A stretch of DNA of 64,000 bases from Deinococcus multiflagellatus (GCF_020166415.1 NZ_JAIQXV010000017.1:42783-106782), one strand, 5' to 3'. Positions 26,667 to 37,576 are shown, numbered from the stretch's first letter. The notes: generated from the sequence alone by a model not told the origin. Numbers and translations: made by a program.

Positions 26667-27911
26667 TCAGACCTGCGGCGCTGCCACCGCGCGAATCTGG
26701 GGCCGGATCATCCACACCCAGGCCAGCAGGGCGGCCAGGAGGCTGCCACTCACCCAGTAGGGCGCCGCGTGCCCCACGCGCTGGTACAGCGCCGTGCCCA
26801 GCAGAGGCCCTGCCATGCGGCCCAGGGCCAGCGCTGAAGCATTGAAGCCCGCCACCGCACCTTGCTGCCGCTCACCCACACTCAAACTGAGGGCTGCGCT
26901 CAGGGTGGGACTGAGCAGGGCGCTGCCCACGCCGATCACCGCCAGGGCCAGCGCCATGGTCCAGGCAGAGGCCGCCAGCGACAACGCCCCCATGCCGGCC
27001 CCCATGGTGCCCAGTCCCAGCGCCAGCAGGTGGGCGGGCGGTATGGCGCGGCCGAGGCGCCGCATGGCCCCGCCCTGCACCAGCGCCGCCACAATGCCGA
27101 ACAGGGCCAGCATGCTGCCCACCGTCCGCGCGGTGGCGGTGGTGCTGAGGTGCAGCGTGTCTTGCACATAAAACCCGATGGTCTGTTCCATCGCCACACT
27201 GGCGAGGGTGCTCAGCGCGCCCAGCAGGAGCAGCATCCGCACAGGAGCAGCCTGCAAAACAGCGCGTCCGGTCTGGCCCTGCGGCGAAGCCTGATCGCGC
27301 CGCAGGGTTTCTGGGAGGGTGAAAAAGCCGACCACCGCCGTCAGCAACCCCAGCCCCGCACTGAAAAAGACAGGCGCCACCAATCCCACACCGCTCAACA
27401 GGCCGCCCAGGGCCGGGCCAAACACCACGCCCAGCCCGAATGCCGCGCCGATGAGCCCCATGGCGCTGGCGCGCGCCTCACGGGGGGTCAGGTCGGCCAT
27501 CATGGCCTGCGCCGTGGGTAGGGTGGCACTGGAAAGCAGCCCGCCCAGAAGGCGGCAGGCCAGCAGCAGCGCGAAGACCAGCCCGCCCCCCAGCACGCCA
27601 CGGAGTCCCAATTGCGCCACCAGCCCAAACAGACCGAAGCTGAGCGCAAAGCCCACCAACCCCAGGAGAAGCACCGGCTTGCGGCCCCACCGCTCACTTT
27701 GCTGGCCCCAGAACGGCGCGAACACCAGCTGCATCAGCGAGTAGACGGCAGAAAACCACCCTGCCTGGGATTCAGACAGCCCCAGCTGCCGCGCCAGTGG
27801 GGCAATAACTGGAAACAACACGCTTAAGCCCAGCATAGCCGTAAAGATGGTGAAAAAGAGGGTCGCCTTGGGACTGACTTTGGGCGTCCCAGAAGGAGTC
27901 GGAAGCATCAT
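26667..27911 (-). CDS. MFS exporter (TetA-like)
   Basis: A 414-residue major facilitator with twelve hydrophobic helices. The loop 2-3 signature is [18 protein letters not shown] (G-x-x-x-D/E-R-x-G-R-K). Motif C in helix 5 is [16 protein letters not shown], the mark of drug:proton antiporters. It probably expels a drug or metabolite. Start: a leaderless -10 (TATGCT) lies six bases before ATG 27911, and a second ATG follows directly. A near-perfect TetR-type operator (27936-27949) overlaps the promoter, so a TetR-family repressor likely controls it, but no such gene adjoins it. Confidence 0.9.
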   Translation of the reverse strand: MMLPTPSGTPKVSPKATLFFTIFTAMLGLSVLFPVIAPLARQLGLSESQAGWFSAVYSLMQLVFAPFWGQQSERWGRKPVLLLGLVGFALSFGLFGLVAQLGLRGVLGGGLVFALLLACRLLGGLLSSATLPTAQAMMADLTPREARASAMGLIGAAFGLGVVFGPALGGLLSGVGLVAPVFFSAGLGLLTAVVGFFTLPETLRRDQASPQGQTGRAVLQAAPVRMLLLLGALSTLASVAMEQTIGFYVQDTLHLSTTATARTVGSMLALFGIVAALVQGGAMRRLGRAIPPAHLLALGLGTMGAGMGALSLAASAWTMALALAVIGVGSALLSPTLSAALSLSVGERQQGAVAGFNASALALGRMAGPLLGTALYQRVGHAAPYWVSGSLLAALLAWVWMIRPQIRAVAAPQV

Positions 27912-27923
27912 GAAACCAGCATA
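27909..27923 (-). promoter_or_regulatory. Leaderless -10 element (TATGCT) with start codon
   Basis: On the minus strand TATGCT (27923-27918) is followed by six bases and ATG at 27911. Confidence 0.6.
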
Positions 27924-27935
27924 GCACATGACCTT

Positions 27936-27949
27936 ACCGACCGGTCAGT
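27936..27949. promoter_or_regulatory. TetR-type operator upstream of MFS exporter
   Basis: ACCGACCGGTCAGT is a 14-bp palindrome with one mismatched pair, close to the ACCGACCGGTCGGT class bound by TetR-family repressors. It lies about 13 bases above the -10 hexamer, between -35 and -10. Confidence 0.55.
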
Positions 27950-28412
27950 CAAGAAGGGTGTCTTATGAGGTCAACCTCCCTCAGGGAGCCGCTCTGAATT
28001 TCGCCTAGAGCCGGCCGCAACCGGGCTTTTTAGTGAAGGAGGTAGATGGTGAATGCGGGGGCTAAGTGCACACTGCGGGCTGTGGCTTACAGCACCCGGG
28101 CCATTTCCGTCCAACGCACCGAACCGCGCGGCCTGCCACCACCTGTTTCGAGGAGCCGAGTGGACAGCTTCCAGCGCCATCGCCCAGGGTGAGCCAAAAA
28201 AGGGCGGCTGGGACGAACAAAAAAAGTCAAGGTCACAGGAAGGCCAGGAAGGGGCCTCTGACAAATTTTGAGGGGAACAGGCCCCCCAGACTTCGCCCAG
28301 GGCTTCAACGGCAAAAGAGAGAGGGACAACGAAACAGAGTGCAAAAAAGTCCGTGCTGGACGTCGAATATCCCTACGCTGCAAAACGGCTCGGCTCGTAG
28401 AGTGTGGCTTCT
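27950..28412. other. Intergenic, no gene seen
   Basis: Short frames on both strands lack family features. No RNA gene was recognised. Base composition is less GC-rich than the flanks. Confidence 0.45.
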
Positions 28413-28448
28413 CTTATCTAAGTAGAATTAGGTAAGATAAGCAGTATG
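28413..28448 (+). promoter_or_regulatory. Promoter of recombinase gene: inverted repeat plus leaderless -10 (TAAGAT)
   Basis: CTTATCT (28413-28419) and AGATAAG (28435-28441) are inverted. The right arm overlaps TAAGAT (28433-28438), which lies seven bases before ATG 28446. Binding of the recombinase or a repressor to this repeat could control the gene. Confidence 0.5.
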
Positions 28449-29453
28449 GCTCACAGTAGTTCTGCCTTGGCCGTGGCCCAACACAGCCTGCTGGCCCAGA
28501 GCCGGGAATGGACCAACCTGCACGACGATGAGCTGCGCCGCCGGGCGGTCGAAGCGGCGGCGCTCAAAGACCACGCGGCGCTCGTGTCGCTGACCACGGC
28601 GTTCCTTGCTCACCAGGGGGGCAGCGGGGTCCTGACCAGCGCGCGCACGGTTGAGGCGTATGCGCTGGGCACGCGGCAATTTGTGGACTACGCTGCCGGG
28701 CAGGCGATCAACCTGCTGCGGCCAGGGCGGCACGACGCGCAGGGGTATATCAACCACCTGCTGGCGGCGGGGCGCAAACCTGCCGGCGTGCAGCTGAAGG
28801 TGGCGGCGGCCAGTTGCCTGTACCGCGCGCTGCGCTGGGCCGGGGCTACCGACGCCGACCCCTTCCGGGACACGCGGGTGCCCAAGGACCGCACCCCCGG
28901 CATCATCAAGCGGCCCCCTTACACCGAAGACGAACTGGCCGACGTGCTGGAACACGCGGACGTTCACGTGAAATTCCTGCTGTTCCTCACCGCCCACGCG
29001 GGCCTGCGCATCAGCGAGGCGCTGGCGCTGCGCTGGGCCGACCTGGATGAACAGGCCCGGCACCTCCTGGTGCGCAGCGGCAAGGGCCGCAAGGCGCGGG
29101 TCGTGGCGATCAGCACCAGTCTGGCGCGGGCCGCGCGGCACTACCGCGGCCTGTACGGGCCCGGCGGCCCTGAGCATACCGATGGCCGCCGCACCACACC
29201 GCACGACCACCTGTTTCGCTACGGGCACATGATGACGGCGCGCTACCACGCCCAGAAAGCGTTCGGGGCGGCGGGGGTGCCCTTCCGCGGCTTTCACCCG
29301 GGACGCAAATACGCGGGGACCCGGCTGCTGCGGCAGATCAAGGACTTCGGCCGGGTGGCCGCGCATCTGGGCCATGAAAGCGTGGACACCACGCGCCGGG
29401 GCTACGCCCAGTTGGCCGCCGATGACCTCAAGGACGACCTGAGCAGCTGGTGA
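28446..29453 (+). CDS. Tyrosine recombinase (XerC/D-like), intact active site
   Basis: A 335-residue integrase. Residues 50-140 are a SAM-like core-binding domain (TSARTVEAYALGTRQFVDY). The catalytic domain keeps Arg in HAGLRISEALALRW, Lys in RSGKGRKARVV, the His/Arg pair in HPGRKYAGTRLL, the histidine of AAHLGHESVDTT and the nucleophilic Tyr in RRGYAQL. It should therefore be active in DNA strand exchange, either for chromosome dimer resolution or for a mobile unit. No dif-like site or flanking attachment repeats were recognised. Leaderless start (TAAGAT, seven bases). A second, degenerate recombinase lies at 9155-10051. Confidence 0.9.
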   Translation: MAHSSSALAVAQHSLLAQSREWTNLHDDELRRRAVEAAALKDHAALVSLTTAFLAHQGGSGVLTSARTVEAYALGTRQFVDYAAGQAINLLRPGRHDAQGYINHLLAAGRKPAGVQLKVAAASCLYRALRWAGATDADPFRDTRVPKDRTPGIIKRPPYTEDELADVLEHADVHVKFLLFLTAHAGLRISEALALRWADLDEQARHLLVRSGKGRKARVVAISTSLARAARHYRGLYGPGGPEHTDGRRTTPHDHLFRYGHMMTARYHAQKAFGAAGVPFRGFHPGRKYAGTRLLRQIKDFGRVAAHLGHESVDTTRRGYAQLAADDLKDDLSSW

Positions 29454-29578
29454 ACCGCGGGGCCCCCTCCAGCGGCCCGCCCGGCAAAGGTGTGGCGAAA
29501 CACCGCCTGCCAGCTCCCAGGCCCTGCCCCGCCGCGATGGCCGGCGTTTTTCACCATATCTCGTAGAGAGGTCGCTCC

Positions 29579-29720
29579 ATACGGACGGCGGTCCATGTCC
29601 GGAACATCCAAAAAAGAGCTGGGTGTTCCCCACCTTCGGTGCTGTGCCAGCCCAATGCCCGGACATCCGGCCCTCTTCCCTCTCTGCTCCGCCGCTCTGC
29701 GCGTCCCTCCGGTCGGAATT
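29579..29720 (+). repeat. Dispersed repeat family B, copy B2
   Basis: ATACGGACGGCGGTCCATGTCC, hairpin pair GGAACATCC / GGTGTTCC, GCTGTGCCAGCCCAATGCCC, CTCTGCTCCGCCGCTCTGCG and CCTCCGGTCGGAA, in the same order as in B3 (reverse, 62173) and B1 (7666). The surrounding gap 29454-29796 holds no gene. Confidence 0.65.
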
Positions 29721-29783
29721 CGCAGCAGCAAGTGGTGGAGCCCCCCCGGTGGGCCTGCCCGGCCCCCAGACACCCGCGCGCAG

Positions 29784-29799
29784 TAGCATGGCAGCTGTG
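29784..29799 (+). promoter_or_regulatory. Leaderless -10 element (TAGCAT) for leader ORF
   Basis: TAGCAT (29784-29789) is followed by seven bases and GTG 29797, which opens a 26-codon ORF ahead of the cyclase gene. Confidence 0.5.
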
Positions 29800-29877
29800 A
29801 ACAGCCCCCTTTGCACGGGCGCCGGCGCGTGGACACCGGCCGCCCTGGCCCCAAACCGCGGGGGGCCACGTGCCTGA
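29797..29877 (+). CDS. Candidate leaderless leader peptide (26 aa) overlapping a cyclase gene start
   Basis: GTG 29797 opens MNSPLCTGAGAWTPAALA... and ends at TGA 29875-29877, overlapping the GTG start of the TPR-cyclase (29870) by eight bases. The leaderless hexamer is correctly placed for this GTG and not for the main start. Translation of the leader followed by re-initiation is inferred. Confidence 0.4.
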   Translation: MNSPLCTGAGAWTPAALAPNRGGPRA

Positions 29878-31408
29878 GCACCCGCAAGCCACCCTGGCGG
29901 CGCTGCAGCGGCAGATCACCCAGGCGCGCGGCGCGGCGCTGATGACCCTGCACCGCGACGCGGCCTACATGGCCCTGGACCTGGGCGACTCGGCGCTGGC
30001 CATGACGCACGCCGTGGAGTGTCTGGAAGCGGCGCGGGCGCTGGCCGAGCCCCGGCTGGAGGCCAAGGCGCACGTGACCGTGGCGCTGGTGATGGCCGAC
30101 GCCTACGACGACCAGGGGGCCGACGGGCACTTTGCGCGGGCCGAGGCCCTGGCCCGCGCCTGCGGTGACGCGCGGGGGGTGGCGCTGGTGGCGGTCAACG
30201 CCTCTCACTATGAGCTGGAGCGCGGGGCCTACGCAGCGGCGGCGGCCCGGCTGCAGGCGCTGCTGGACTCCGAGCACGCCGCGGGGCTGCTGGTGGTGGA
30301 CGAGCAGGTGGGCACCGAGTTGCAACAGTCGTTTCACATCAACTATGTCAAGGGGGCGGCGCTGGCGCTGCGGGAACCCCTGCCAGCCACCCTGAGCGCG
30401 CGTCTGGAGGCGCAGTTGCCTGTATCGGCCGCCTTCCTGGGGCGGCTGCGCGAGGAGGCGCACCTGCCTGGACGCTGGGGGCCCGAGGTGCTGGACGCCC
30501 TGACCGCCCACGCCCGTTGGCAGGGTGATCTGGGCGCGGCCCTGGCGCTGGCCGATGAACACGTGGCGCTGTCCCGGGCCGGCGGCATTGGGCTGCAACT
30601 GGGGCGGGCGCTGCTGGAACGCGCCGCCGTGCACGGTGAGCGCGGCGACTGGAGGGCCGTGATCCTCGACGCCGAGGAAGCCGCGCACCTTTTTGAAACG
30701 GCCGGGCGCGAACTGCTGGCGGTGCAGGCGTGGCAGGCCGTGGCCGACGCCCGCGCGCAGCAGGGGGACTACCGCGACGCGTTTGAGGTGCAGCGCCAGC
30801 TGACCGGCCGCACCCAGACCCTCTACCGGGCGTTTTTTCAGCAGGGCGCGCAGCTGCGCCAGATTGAGCGCCAGGCGCAGGAAGCCGAGGTGCGGGCCCG
30901 CGCCCTGGCCGAAGCGGCGCTGCGTGACCCCCTGACCGGGGTGCCCAACCGCACCCACGCCATGAACCGCCTGCAGGCGGTGTGGGCCCAGGCCCAGCAG
31001 GGGCAAAGCAGTTGCGTGGCCCTGCTGGACATTGACCATTTCAAGAGTGTGAATGACCGCTTCGGCCACGCGGTGGGCGACGAGGTGCTGACCCGGGTGG
31101 CGCAGCGCCTGAGCGCCGAGCTGCGGGAGGGAGACAGCCTCGCCCGCTTTGGCGGCGAAGAATTCCTGCTGATTCTGCCGGGCCTGGGCCCAAAAGAAGC
31201 CCGGCGGGTGTGTGAGCGGCTGCGCACCACCCTGAGCACGCTCGACTGGCGGGCCCTGGCACCGGGCCTGCAGGTAACCGGCAGCTTTGGGGTGGCGGCG
31301 GTGCGGCCCGGCGCGGCGGTCAAGGACATCCTGCAGGCCGCCGACGCCGCCCTGTACGCGGCCAAGGCGGCGGGCCGCGACACCGTGATGCTGGGTCTGC
31401 CCCAGTGA
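29870..31408 (+). CDS. TPR-GGDEF diguanylate cyclase
   Basis: A 512-residue cytoplasmic protein. Residues 10-330 are Ala/Leu helical repeats of TPR type (ALDLGDSALAMTHAVECLE and similar), then a short coiled coil (IERQAQEAEVRARALAEAAL). The GGDEF domain is at about 345-510: DPLTGVPNRTHAMNRL, LLDIDHFKSVNDRFGHAVGD and the active loop RFGGEEF. The inhibitory site REGD stands five residues before GGEEF, so feedback inhibition by cyclic-di-GMP is expected. TPRs probably bind a partner that gates activity. GTG 29870 is chosen since it is overlapped by a leader ORF; ATG 29942 is an alternative. A paralogue lies at 32992-34668 on the other strand. Confidence 0.88.
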   Translation: MPEHPQATLAALQRQITQARGAALMTLHRDAAYMALDLGDSALAMTHAVECLEAARALAEPRLEAKAHVTVALVMADAYDDQGADGHFARAEALARACGDARGVALVAVNASHYELERGAYAAAAARLQALLDSEHAAGLLVVDEQVGTELQQSFHINYVKGAALALREPLPATLSARLEAQLPVSAAFLGRLREEAHLPGRWGPEVLDALTAHARWQGDLGAALALADEHVALSRAGGIGLQLGRALLERAAVHGERGDWRAVILDAEEAAHLFETAGRELLAVQAWQAVADARAQQGDYRDAFEVQRQLTGRTQTLYRAFFQQGAQLRQIERQAQEAEVRARALAEAALRDPLTGVPNRTHAMNRLQAVWAQAQQGQSSCVALLDIDHFKSVNDRFGHAVGDEVLTRVAQRLSAELREGDSLARFGGEEFLLILPGLGPKEARRVCERLRTTLSTLDWRALAPGLQVTGSFGVAAVRPGAAVKDILQAADAALYAAKAAGRDTVMLGLPQ

Positions 31409-31460
31409 AGCGCCGCACATGCGCCGCGCCGCACGCCCCGAGCATGTCAGGATGACGGCT

Positions 31461-31625
31461 ATGAACCGCGAGCATGACCGGGCCAATGCTGAACAGATCG
31501 CGTGGCTGCGGGCTGCCCTGACCTCCCCGGCCAGCCCGGACCTGGGCCCCGACGCCGAACCCGAGCCCCCGCTGCAGGGCCCAGTCTCCATAAGCGCCGA
31601 TCCCCCCACCGACGCCCTGGGATAA
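31461..31625 (+). CDS. Small hypothetical protein (54 aa)
   Basis: ATG 31461 has AGGA eight bases upstream. The product (MNREHDRANAEQIAWLRAAL..., then a Pro/Asp-rich tail) has a plausible amphipathic helix and an acidic disordered end. No family is recognised. It follows the TPR-cyclase by about 50 bp and might be co-transcribed. Small size makes it uncertain. Confidence 0.4.
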   Translation: MNREHDRANAEQIAWLRAALTSPASPDLGPDAEPEPPLQGPVSISADPPTDALG

Positions 31626-31781
31626 AGCCGGCACCAGCCGCACAGGGCGGGCCCCAGGTCAGCGCCGCCGACCTGGTGGGCGCCCACATGGGGCTCTGGC
31701 CACTCGTGGCCGGTTCCCTTCCCAAGCAACCGGGCCAACCCCTTCGGCGTTCGGGCACCACACCCCGCCCAGCGTCTGGCC

Positions 31782-32942
31782 TTACTCCAGCGCGCTGTGG
31801 CCGGTGAGGTGCCGGCCGATGATCAAGGTATGGATGTCGTGGGTGCCCTCGTAGGTGTCCACGGTTTCCAGGTTCAGCATGTGGCGGATCACCGGGTACT
31901 CGGTGGTGATGCCGTTGCCGCCCAGCAGTTCGCGGGCCAGCCGGGCGCCCTGCAGCGCGGCGCGCACGTTGTTCCGTTTGGCGTAGCTGACCTGCGCGTG
32001 GTTCATGGTGCCGCCGTCTTTCAGGGTGCCCAGGCGCCACGCCAGCAGCAGGCCCAGGCTGTGGTCGGTGGCCATGCGGGCCAGCTTGTCCTGCACGAGT
32101 TGCCGGGCGGCCAGCGGCTTGCCAAAGGTGGTTCGGCTGCCCACGTAGTCCAGGGCCGCACTCAGCACTGCTTCCAGGGCGCCCATGGCCCCCCAGGCAA
32201 TCCCAAAGCGGGCCGAACTCAGGCAGGAGAGCGGCGCGCCCAGGCCCCGCGCGCCGGGCAGCAGGTGGTCAGCGGGCACGCGGCAGTCGGTCAGCACGAT
32301 TTCGCCGGTCACGCTGGCACGCAGGCTCTGTTTGCGCTCGATCTTGGGGGCCGCGAAACCGGGGGTCTCGGTGGGGACCAGGAAGCCGCGCACGGCGCCC
32401 TCGTCGTCGCGGGCCCAGACCAGGGCGAGGTCGGCCACCGGGCTGTTGGTGATCCACATCTTGGCGCCGTTCAGCACGTACTGGTCGCCGTCGCGCACGG
32501 CGCGGGTGCGCATGGCGCCGGGGTCGCTGCCGCCGTCACTTTCCGTGAGGCCAAAGCAGCCGATCAGCTCGCCGCTGGCCAGCCCCGGCAGCCAGCGCGC
32601 CTTCTGCGCCTCGCTGCCGTAATTCAGGATGGGCAGCATGACCAGGCTGCCCTGCACGCTGGCGGCGGACCGCAGGCCGCTGTCCACCCGCTCAAGTTCG
32701 TACATCATGGCGCCGTAAGCGCTGTGGGAGGTGCCTGCGCCGCCGTAGGCCTCGGGGGTGGTGGGGCCCAGCAGGCCCAGGGCGCCAAAGCGGCGCATCA
32801 CGTCGCGCACGGGCAGCTCACCCTGGTCCCACCACGCGCCCACCTGGGGCAGCAATTCCGCGTCGCAGAAGGCGCGCACGCTCCGGCGCACCTGCCGTTC
32901 ATCGGGCCCAAGCAGGTCCTGCACCGCGAATTCATCGAACAT
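31782..32942 (-). CDS. Glutaryl-CoA dehydrogenase-like acyl-CoA dehydrogenase
   Basis: A 386-residue FAD enzyme. Family blocks are GCFGLTESDGGSDPGAM, GAKMWITNSPVADLALVWA, YVGSRTTFGKPLAARQLVQDK and ARELLGGNGITTEYPVIRHM. The catalytic Glu lies in DTYEGTHDIHTLIIGRHLTG, and DSGLRSAASVQGSLVM carries the Arg that binds the glutaryl carboxylate in human GCDH. It should oxidise and decarboxylate glutaryl-CoA to crotonyl-CoA in Lys/Trp breakdown, using ETF as electron acceptor. No partner genes of the pathway adjoin it; it sits between two TPR-cyclases. Start ATG 32942 has GTGAAG close upstream. Confidence 0.9.
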   Translation of the reverse strand: MFDEFAVQDLLGPDERQVRRSVRAFCDAELLPQVGAWWDQGELPVRDVMRRFGALGLLGPTTPEAYGGAGTSHSAYGAMMYELERVDSGLRSAASVQGSLVMLPILNYGSEAQKARWLPGLASGELIGCFGLTESDGGSDPGAMRTRAVRDGDQYVLNGAKMWITNSPVADLALVWARDDEGAVRGFLVPTETPGFAAPKIERKQSLRASVTGEIVLTDCRVPADHLLPGARGLGAPLSCLSSARFGIAWGAMGALEAVLSAALDYVGSRTTFGKPLAARQLVQDKLARMATDHSLGLLLAWRLGTLKDGGTMNHAQVSYAKRNNVRAALQGARLARELLGGNGITTEYPVIRHMLNLETVDTYEGTHDIHTLIIGRHLTGHSALE

Positions 32943-32991
32943 GCTTCACTGAATAGCAGATAGGCCTGGGGGCAAGGGCGCCGCCAGCCCG

Positions 32992-34668
32992 TTACGGCGC
33001 CGGGGCCTCCTCAGCGGGCACGTACAGGCAGACCTGCCGCCGGCCCTGCCGCTTGGCCGCATACATCGCCTCGTCGGCGCAGCGCTGCAGCGTGCCCAAG
33101 TCGGGCCCCGCCTGGGGCGTGACAGCCACACCCACCGACGCCGAGACATGGACGGTGGCGCCCGTCCTGGAGAGGGTGTAGGGGCGCGAGAGGGTGTCTA
33201 ACAGCTTGGCCGCCACCAGTTGCGCGTCGCCCGGGTGGCGCAGGCGGGTGAGGAACACCGCGAATTCGTCGCCCCCCAGGCGGGCCACCAGGTCAGCCCC
33301 GCGCAGGTCGCCGCGCAGGCGCCCGGCCACCTGCACCAGCAGGTCGTCGCCCGCCGCGTGCCCGTGGGTGTCGTTGACCGGCTTGAAGCCGTCCAGGTCC
33401 AGGAACACCACCGCGCATTCGGCCTGCCCCGGCTGGGCCAGCAGCGCCTCGGCACGGGCGCGAAACTGGGCGCGGTTGAGCAGGCCTGTCAGCGGATCGT
33501 GGCTGGCCTGCTGCACCAGGGCGTGGCGGTCCTGCAGGAGGGTGTTGTGGTCTTCGAGCAGCGCGCGCAGTTGCTGGCGCTGGGTTTCGGCTTCACGGCG
33601 CAGGCGCTCCAGTTGCACCTGATCGCGCAGGGCCCGTGCCCGGCGGTCCAGGTGCTCAGCGTGCAGGGCGCGCTCCAGGGCGTGGTGGGCGGCCAGGGTT
33701 TCGTAGGCGGCGCGCCAGTCCTCGCGCTGGCGGTGCGCCTCGCTGAGCAGGCGCAGGGCCTCACATTCCCGGGCGCGCAGGCCCCAGTGCCGGGCGTGGG
33801 CCAGGGCGGCGTTCAGGGGGGCCCTGGCCTCACCGGGGTGCCCGGCAGCCAGGGCCACCTGCCCCAGCACGGTCAGGGCGTGGGCGGCGGTGTCCCAGTC
33901 GGCGGCGGCCTCGGCCTGGGTGACGGCCGGGGCCAGCGCGTGGGCGGCCACCTGGGCGTCGTCCAGGCGGCCCAGGTGCAGCAGACACAGGACGCGGTAG
34001 GTGGCGAACACCAGCGCGTGGTGGCGCAGCCCCGCCTGCCGGGCGCTCTCCTCCTGAGCCGCAATCAGGGCCAGGGTCCGCGCGTACTCGCCCAGGGCGT
34101 AGCGGTCCATCACGATGTTGCTCACGCCGGTCAGGAGGTGGGTGTCGTCGCCCAGCTCCTCGGCCAGGGCCACCACCTGTTCGTGGGCCTGCAGGGCTAG
34201 GGCGTGGTCGCCCAGTTCGGTGTGGACCAGCCCCACGTTGTTCAGCAGCCGCAGGCGCCCGAAGGTGTCGGCCGGGGACACGCGGCGCAGACCTTCCAGA
34301 AACAGTTCCAGCGCGCGGGCATAGTCGCCCTGGCGCAGCGCGCAGGCCCCCAGGCCGCTCAGCGCCCGGCAGACCAGCGACGCATCGGGGACCTCCAGCG
34401 CCAAGGCGCGGCGGTACAGGGCCTGGGCTTCGGTATAGCGGTTCTGAAAGAGGGCCGGGGCCGCTGCCGTGCACAGGGCGCGGGCCAGCAGGGCCGGGTC
34501 TGTATCCAGGGCTTCAGCCTGCGCCAGCGCCCCGGCGGCCAGGGCCTGCGAACGCGCTGGGTCGGTGTCCAGGGCGGCTTCGGCCGCGACCAGTTGCGCC
34601 AGCAGCGCGGCGTGGGCCTCTGGCGGGGCCGGGTCAGCCCTGCCGCCGCCGCCGCCAGAGGAAGTCAT
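32992..34668 (-). CDS. TPR-GGDEF diguanylate cyclase
   Basis: A 558-residue cytoplasmic protein with TPR repeats over residues 20-360 (YTEAQALYRRALALE, RQGDYARALELFLEGLRRV, LLNNVGLVHTELGDHALALQ), a coiled coil (QVQLERLRREAETQRQQLRA) and a GGDEF domain (about 390-550). Active loop RLGGDEF; inhibitory site RGAD five residues earlier; DPLTGLLNRAQFRARAEALL and FLDLDGFKPVNDTHGHAAGDD are typical. It makes cyclic-di-GMP under control of a TPR-binding signal. The start at ATG 34668 is preferred to a TTG seven codons earlier. The ATG overlaps the stop of a 19-codon upstream frame (34724-34665). It is a paralogue of the cyclase at 29870. Confidence 0.88.
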   Translation of the reverse strand: MTSSGGGGGRADPAPPEAHAALLAQLVAAEAALDTDPARSQALAAGALAQAEALDTDPALLARALCTAAAPALFQNRYTEAQALYRRALALEVPDASLVCRALSGLGACALRQGDYARALELFLEGLRRVSPADTFGRLRLLNNVGLVHTELGDHALALQAHEQVVALAEELGDDTHLLTGVSNIVMDRYALGEYARTLALIAAQEESARQAGLRHHALVFATYRVLCLLHLGRLDDAQVAAHALAPAVTQAEAAADWDTAAHALTVLGQVALAAGHPGEARAPLNAALAHARHWGLRARECEALRLLSEAHRQREDWRAAYETLAAHHALERALHAEHLDRRARALRDQVQLERLRREAETQRQQLRALLEDHNTLLQDRHALVQQASHDPLTGLLNRAQFRARAEALLAQPGQAECAVVFLDLDGFKPVNDTHGHAAGDDLLVQVAGRLRGDLRGADLVARLGGDEFAVFLTRLRHPGDAQLVAAKLLDTLSRPYTLSRTGATVHVSASVGVAVTPQAGPDLGTLQRCADEAMYAAKRQGRRQVCLYVPAEEAPAP

Positions 34669-34724
34669 CCGGGACGCCTCTGATTCCAAATCAGATTGGG
34701 AAGAGCGAAGGGATGCTTCTCCAT

Positions 34725-35000
34725 CGCCGAAGTCCCGTATGTTCTCGTCTTTGCCCTACGATGCAGCTCTGCGAGTCCGCTCAGGTTCGCCTTCAGCTCC
34801 CCTGAGTTCCAGATCATGGCCCCACTGTAAAAGGTGCCTGCGCCGGGGTCCAGGGGCTGGAGAGCGGAAGGGGCCGCCCAGACGTGAAGCGCCCTTCACG
34901 GAACCCGCCGCCCGGGGTGCGGTCCAGCTTCAGGGACCTTCAGTCGGCGCGCACCTCGCCGGCCTGGGCCAGCCGTCATCCTGCCCCCAGGAGGCTTGCC
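34725..35000. other. Intergenic, no gene; small hairpin
   Basis: CGTGAAG / CTTCACG (34883-34900) is a short perfect hairpin with a four-base loop. GCTCTGCGAGTCCGCTCAGG (34765-34784) resembles part of repeat family B. No supported ORF was found. Confidence 0.4.
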
Positions 35001-35057
35001 ATGACCCAGTGCCCGCCGTGCTCTCCCCTGCCCGCGCCCCACGGAGTAACGCCATGA
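35001..35057 (+). CDS. Candidate 18-aa Cys/Pro-rich leader peptide
   Basis: A perfect AGGAGG sits six bases before ATG 35001. The frame encodes MTQCPPCSPLPAPHGVTP and its TGA shares ATGA with the start of the next gene at 35054. The strong ribosome site and exact overlap suggest translational coupling. The CPPC motif could sense redox or metal state, which is speculation. Confidence 0.5.
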   Translation: MTQCPPCSPLPAPHGVTP

Positions 35058-35397
35058 AGCCGCCCGTCACGCCCCGCGTGCACGGAATCATTGACTATGT
35101 GGCCTGCGCGGGGCTGCTGGTGCTGCCCCGGGTGCTGGGCCTGTCGCCGGCCGCACGGGCCCGGTCGCAGGCGTTTGCGGCGGCGTATCTGGCGCTGACA
35201 GCGGTGACGGACTTTCCCCCAGCCCTGCGCCGCACCGTACCCTTTCCCTGGCACGGCCGCGCCGAGTTGCTGAGTGTGCCGCTGGTCCTGCTCTCGGCGC
35301 GGGGTGAGGGCCCCAGGGAGGGGCGGTACTTTGCCGGGGCCGCCGCAATGGTGCTGACCGCCTTTCTCAGCACCGACTGGGCGGCCGACCCGGACCG

Positions 35398-35401
<4 letters not shown>
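35054..35401 (+). CDS. Small integral membrane protein (SPW-like), unknown function
   Basis: A 115-residue protein with four predicted helices: IIDYVACAGLLVLPRVLGL, RSQAFAAAYLALTAVTDF, LLSVPLVLLSA and GAAAMVLTAFLSTDW. The HGIIDYV and ending motif resemble small SPW-type membrane proteins of unknown role. GGAG lies close to ATG 35054, which also overlaps the stop of an 18-codon leader ORF. Its TAA overlaps the stop of the convergent guaD gene by three bases. Confidence 0.75.
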
Positions 35402-36699
<1,298 letters not shown>

Positions 36700-36742
36700 A
36701 ACTTCCTTTGGGGTGGGGACAGGGTGGGGCTTTGACGAGGCT

Positions 36743-37572
<830 letters not shown>

Positions 37573-37576
<4 letters not shown>

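Noticed and set aside
29402..31738. 778-residue minus-strand frame opposite the TPR-cyclase
   Set aside because: Antisense shadow; the cyclase strand has the intact GGDEF domain.
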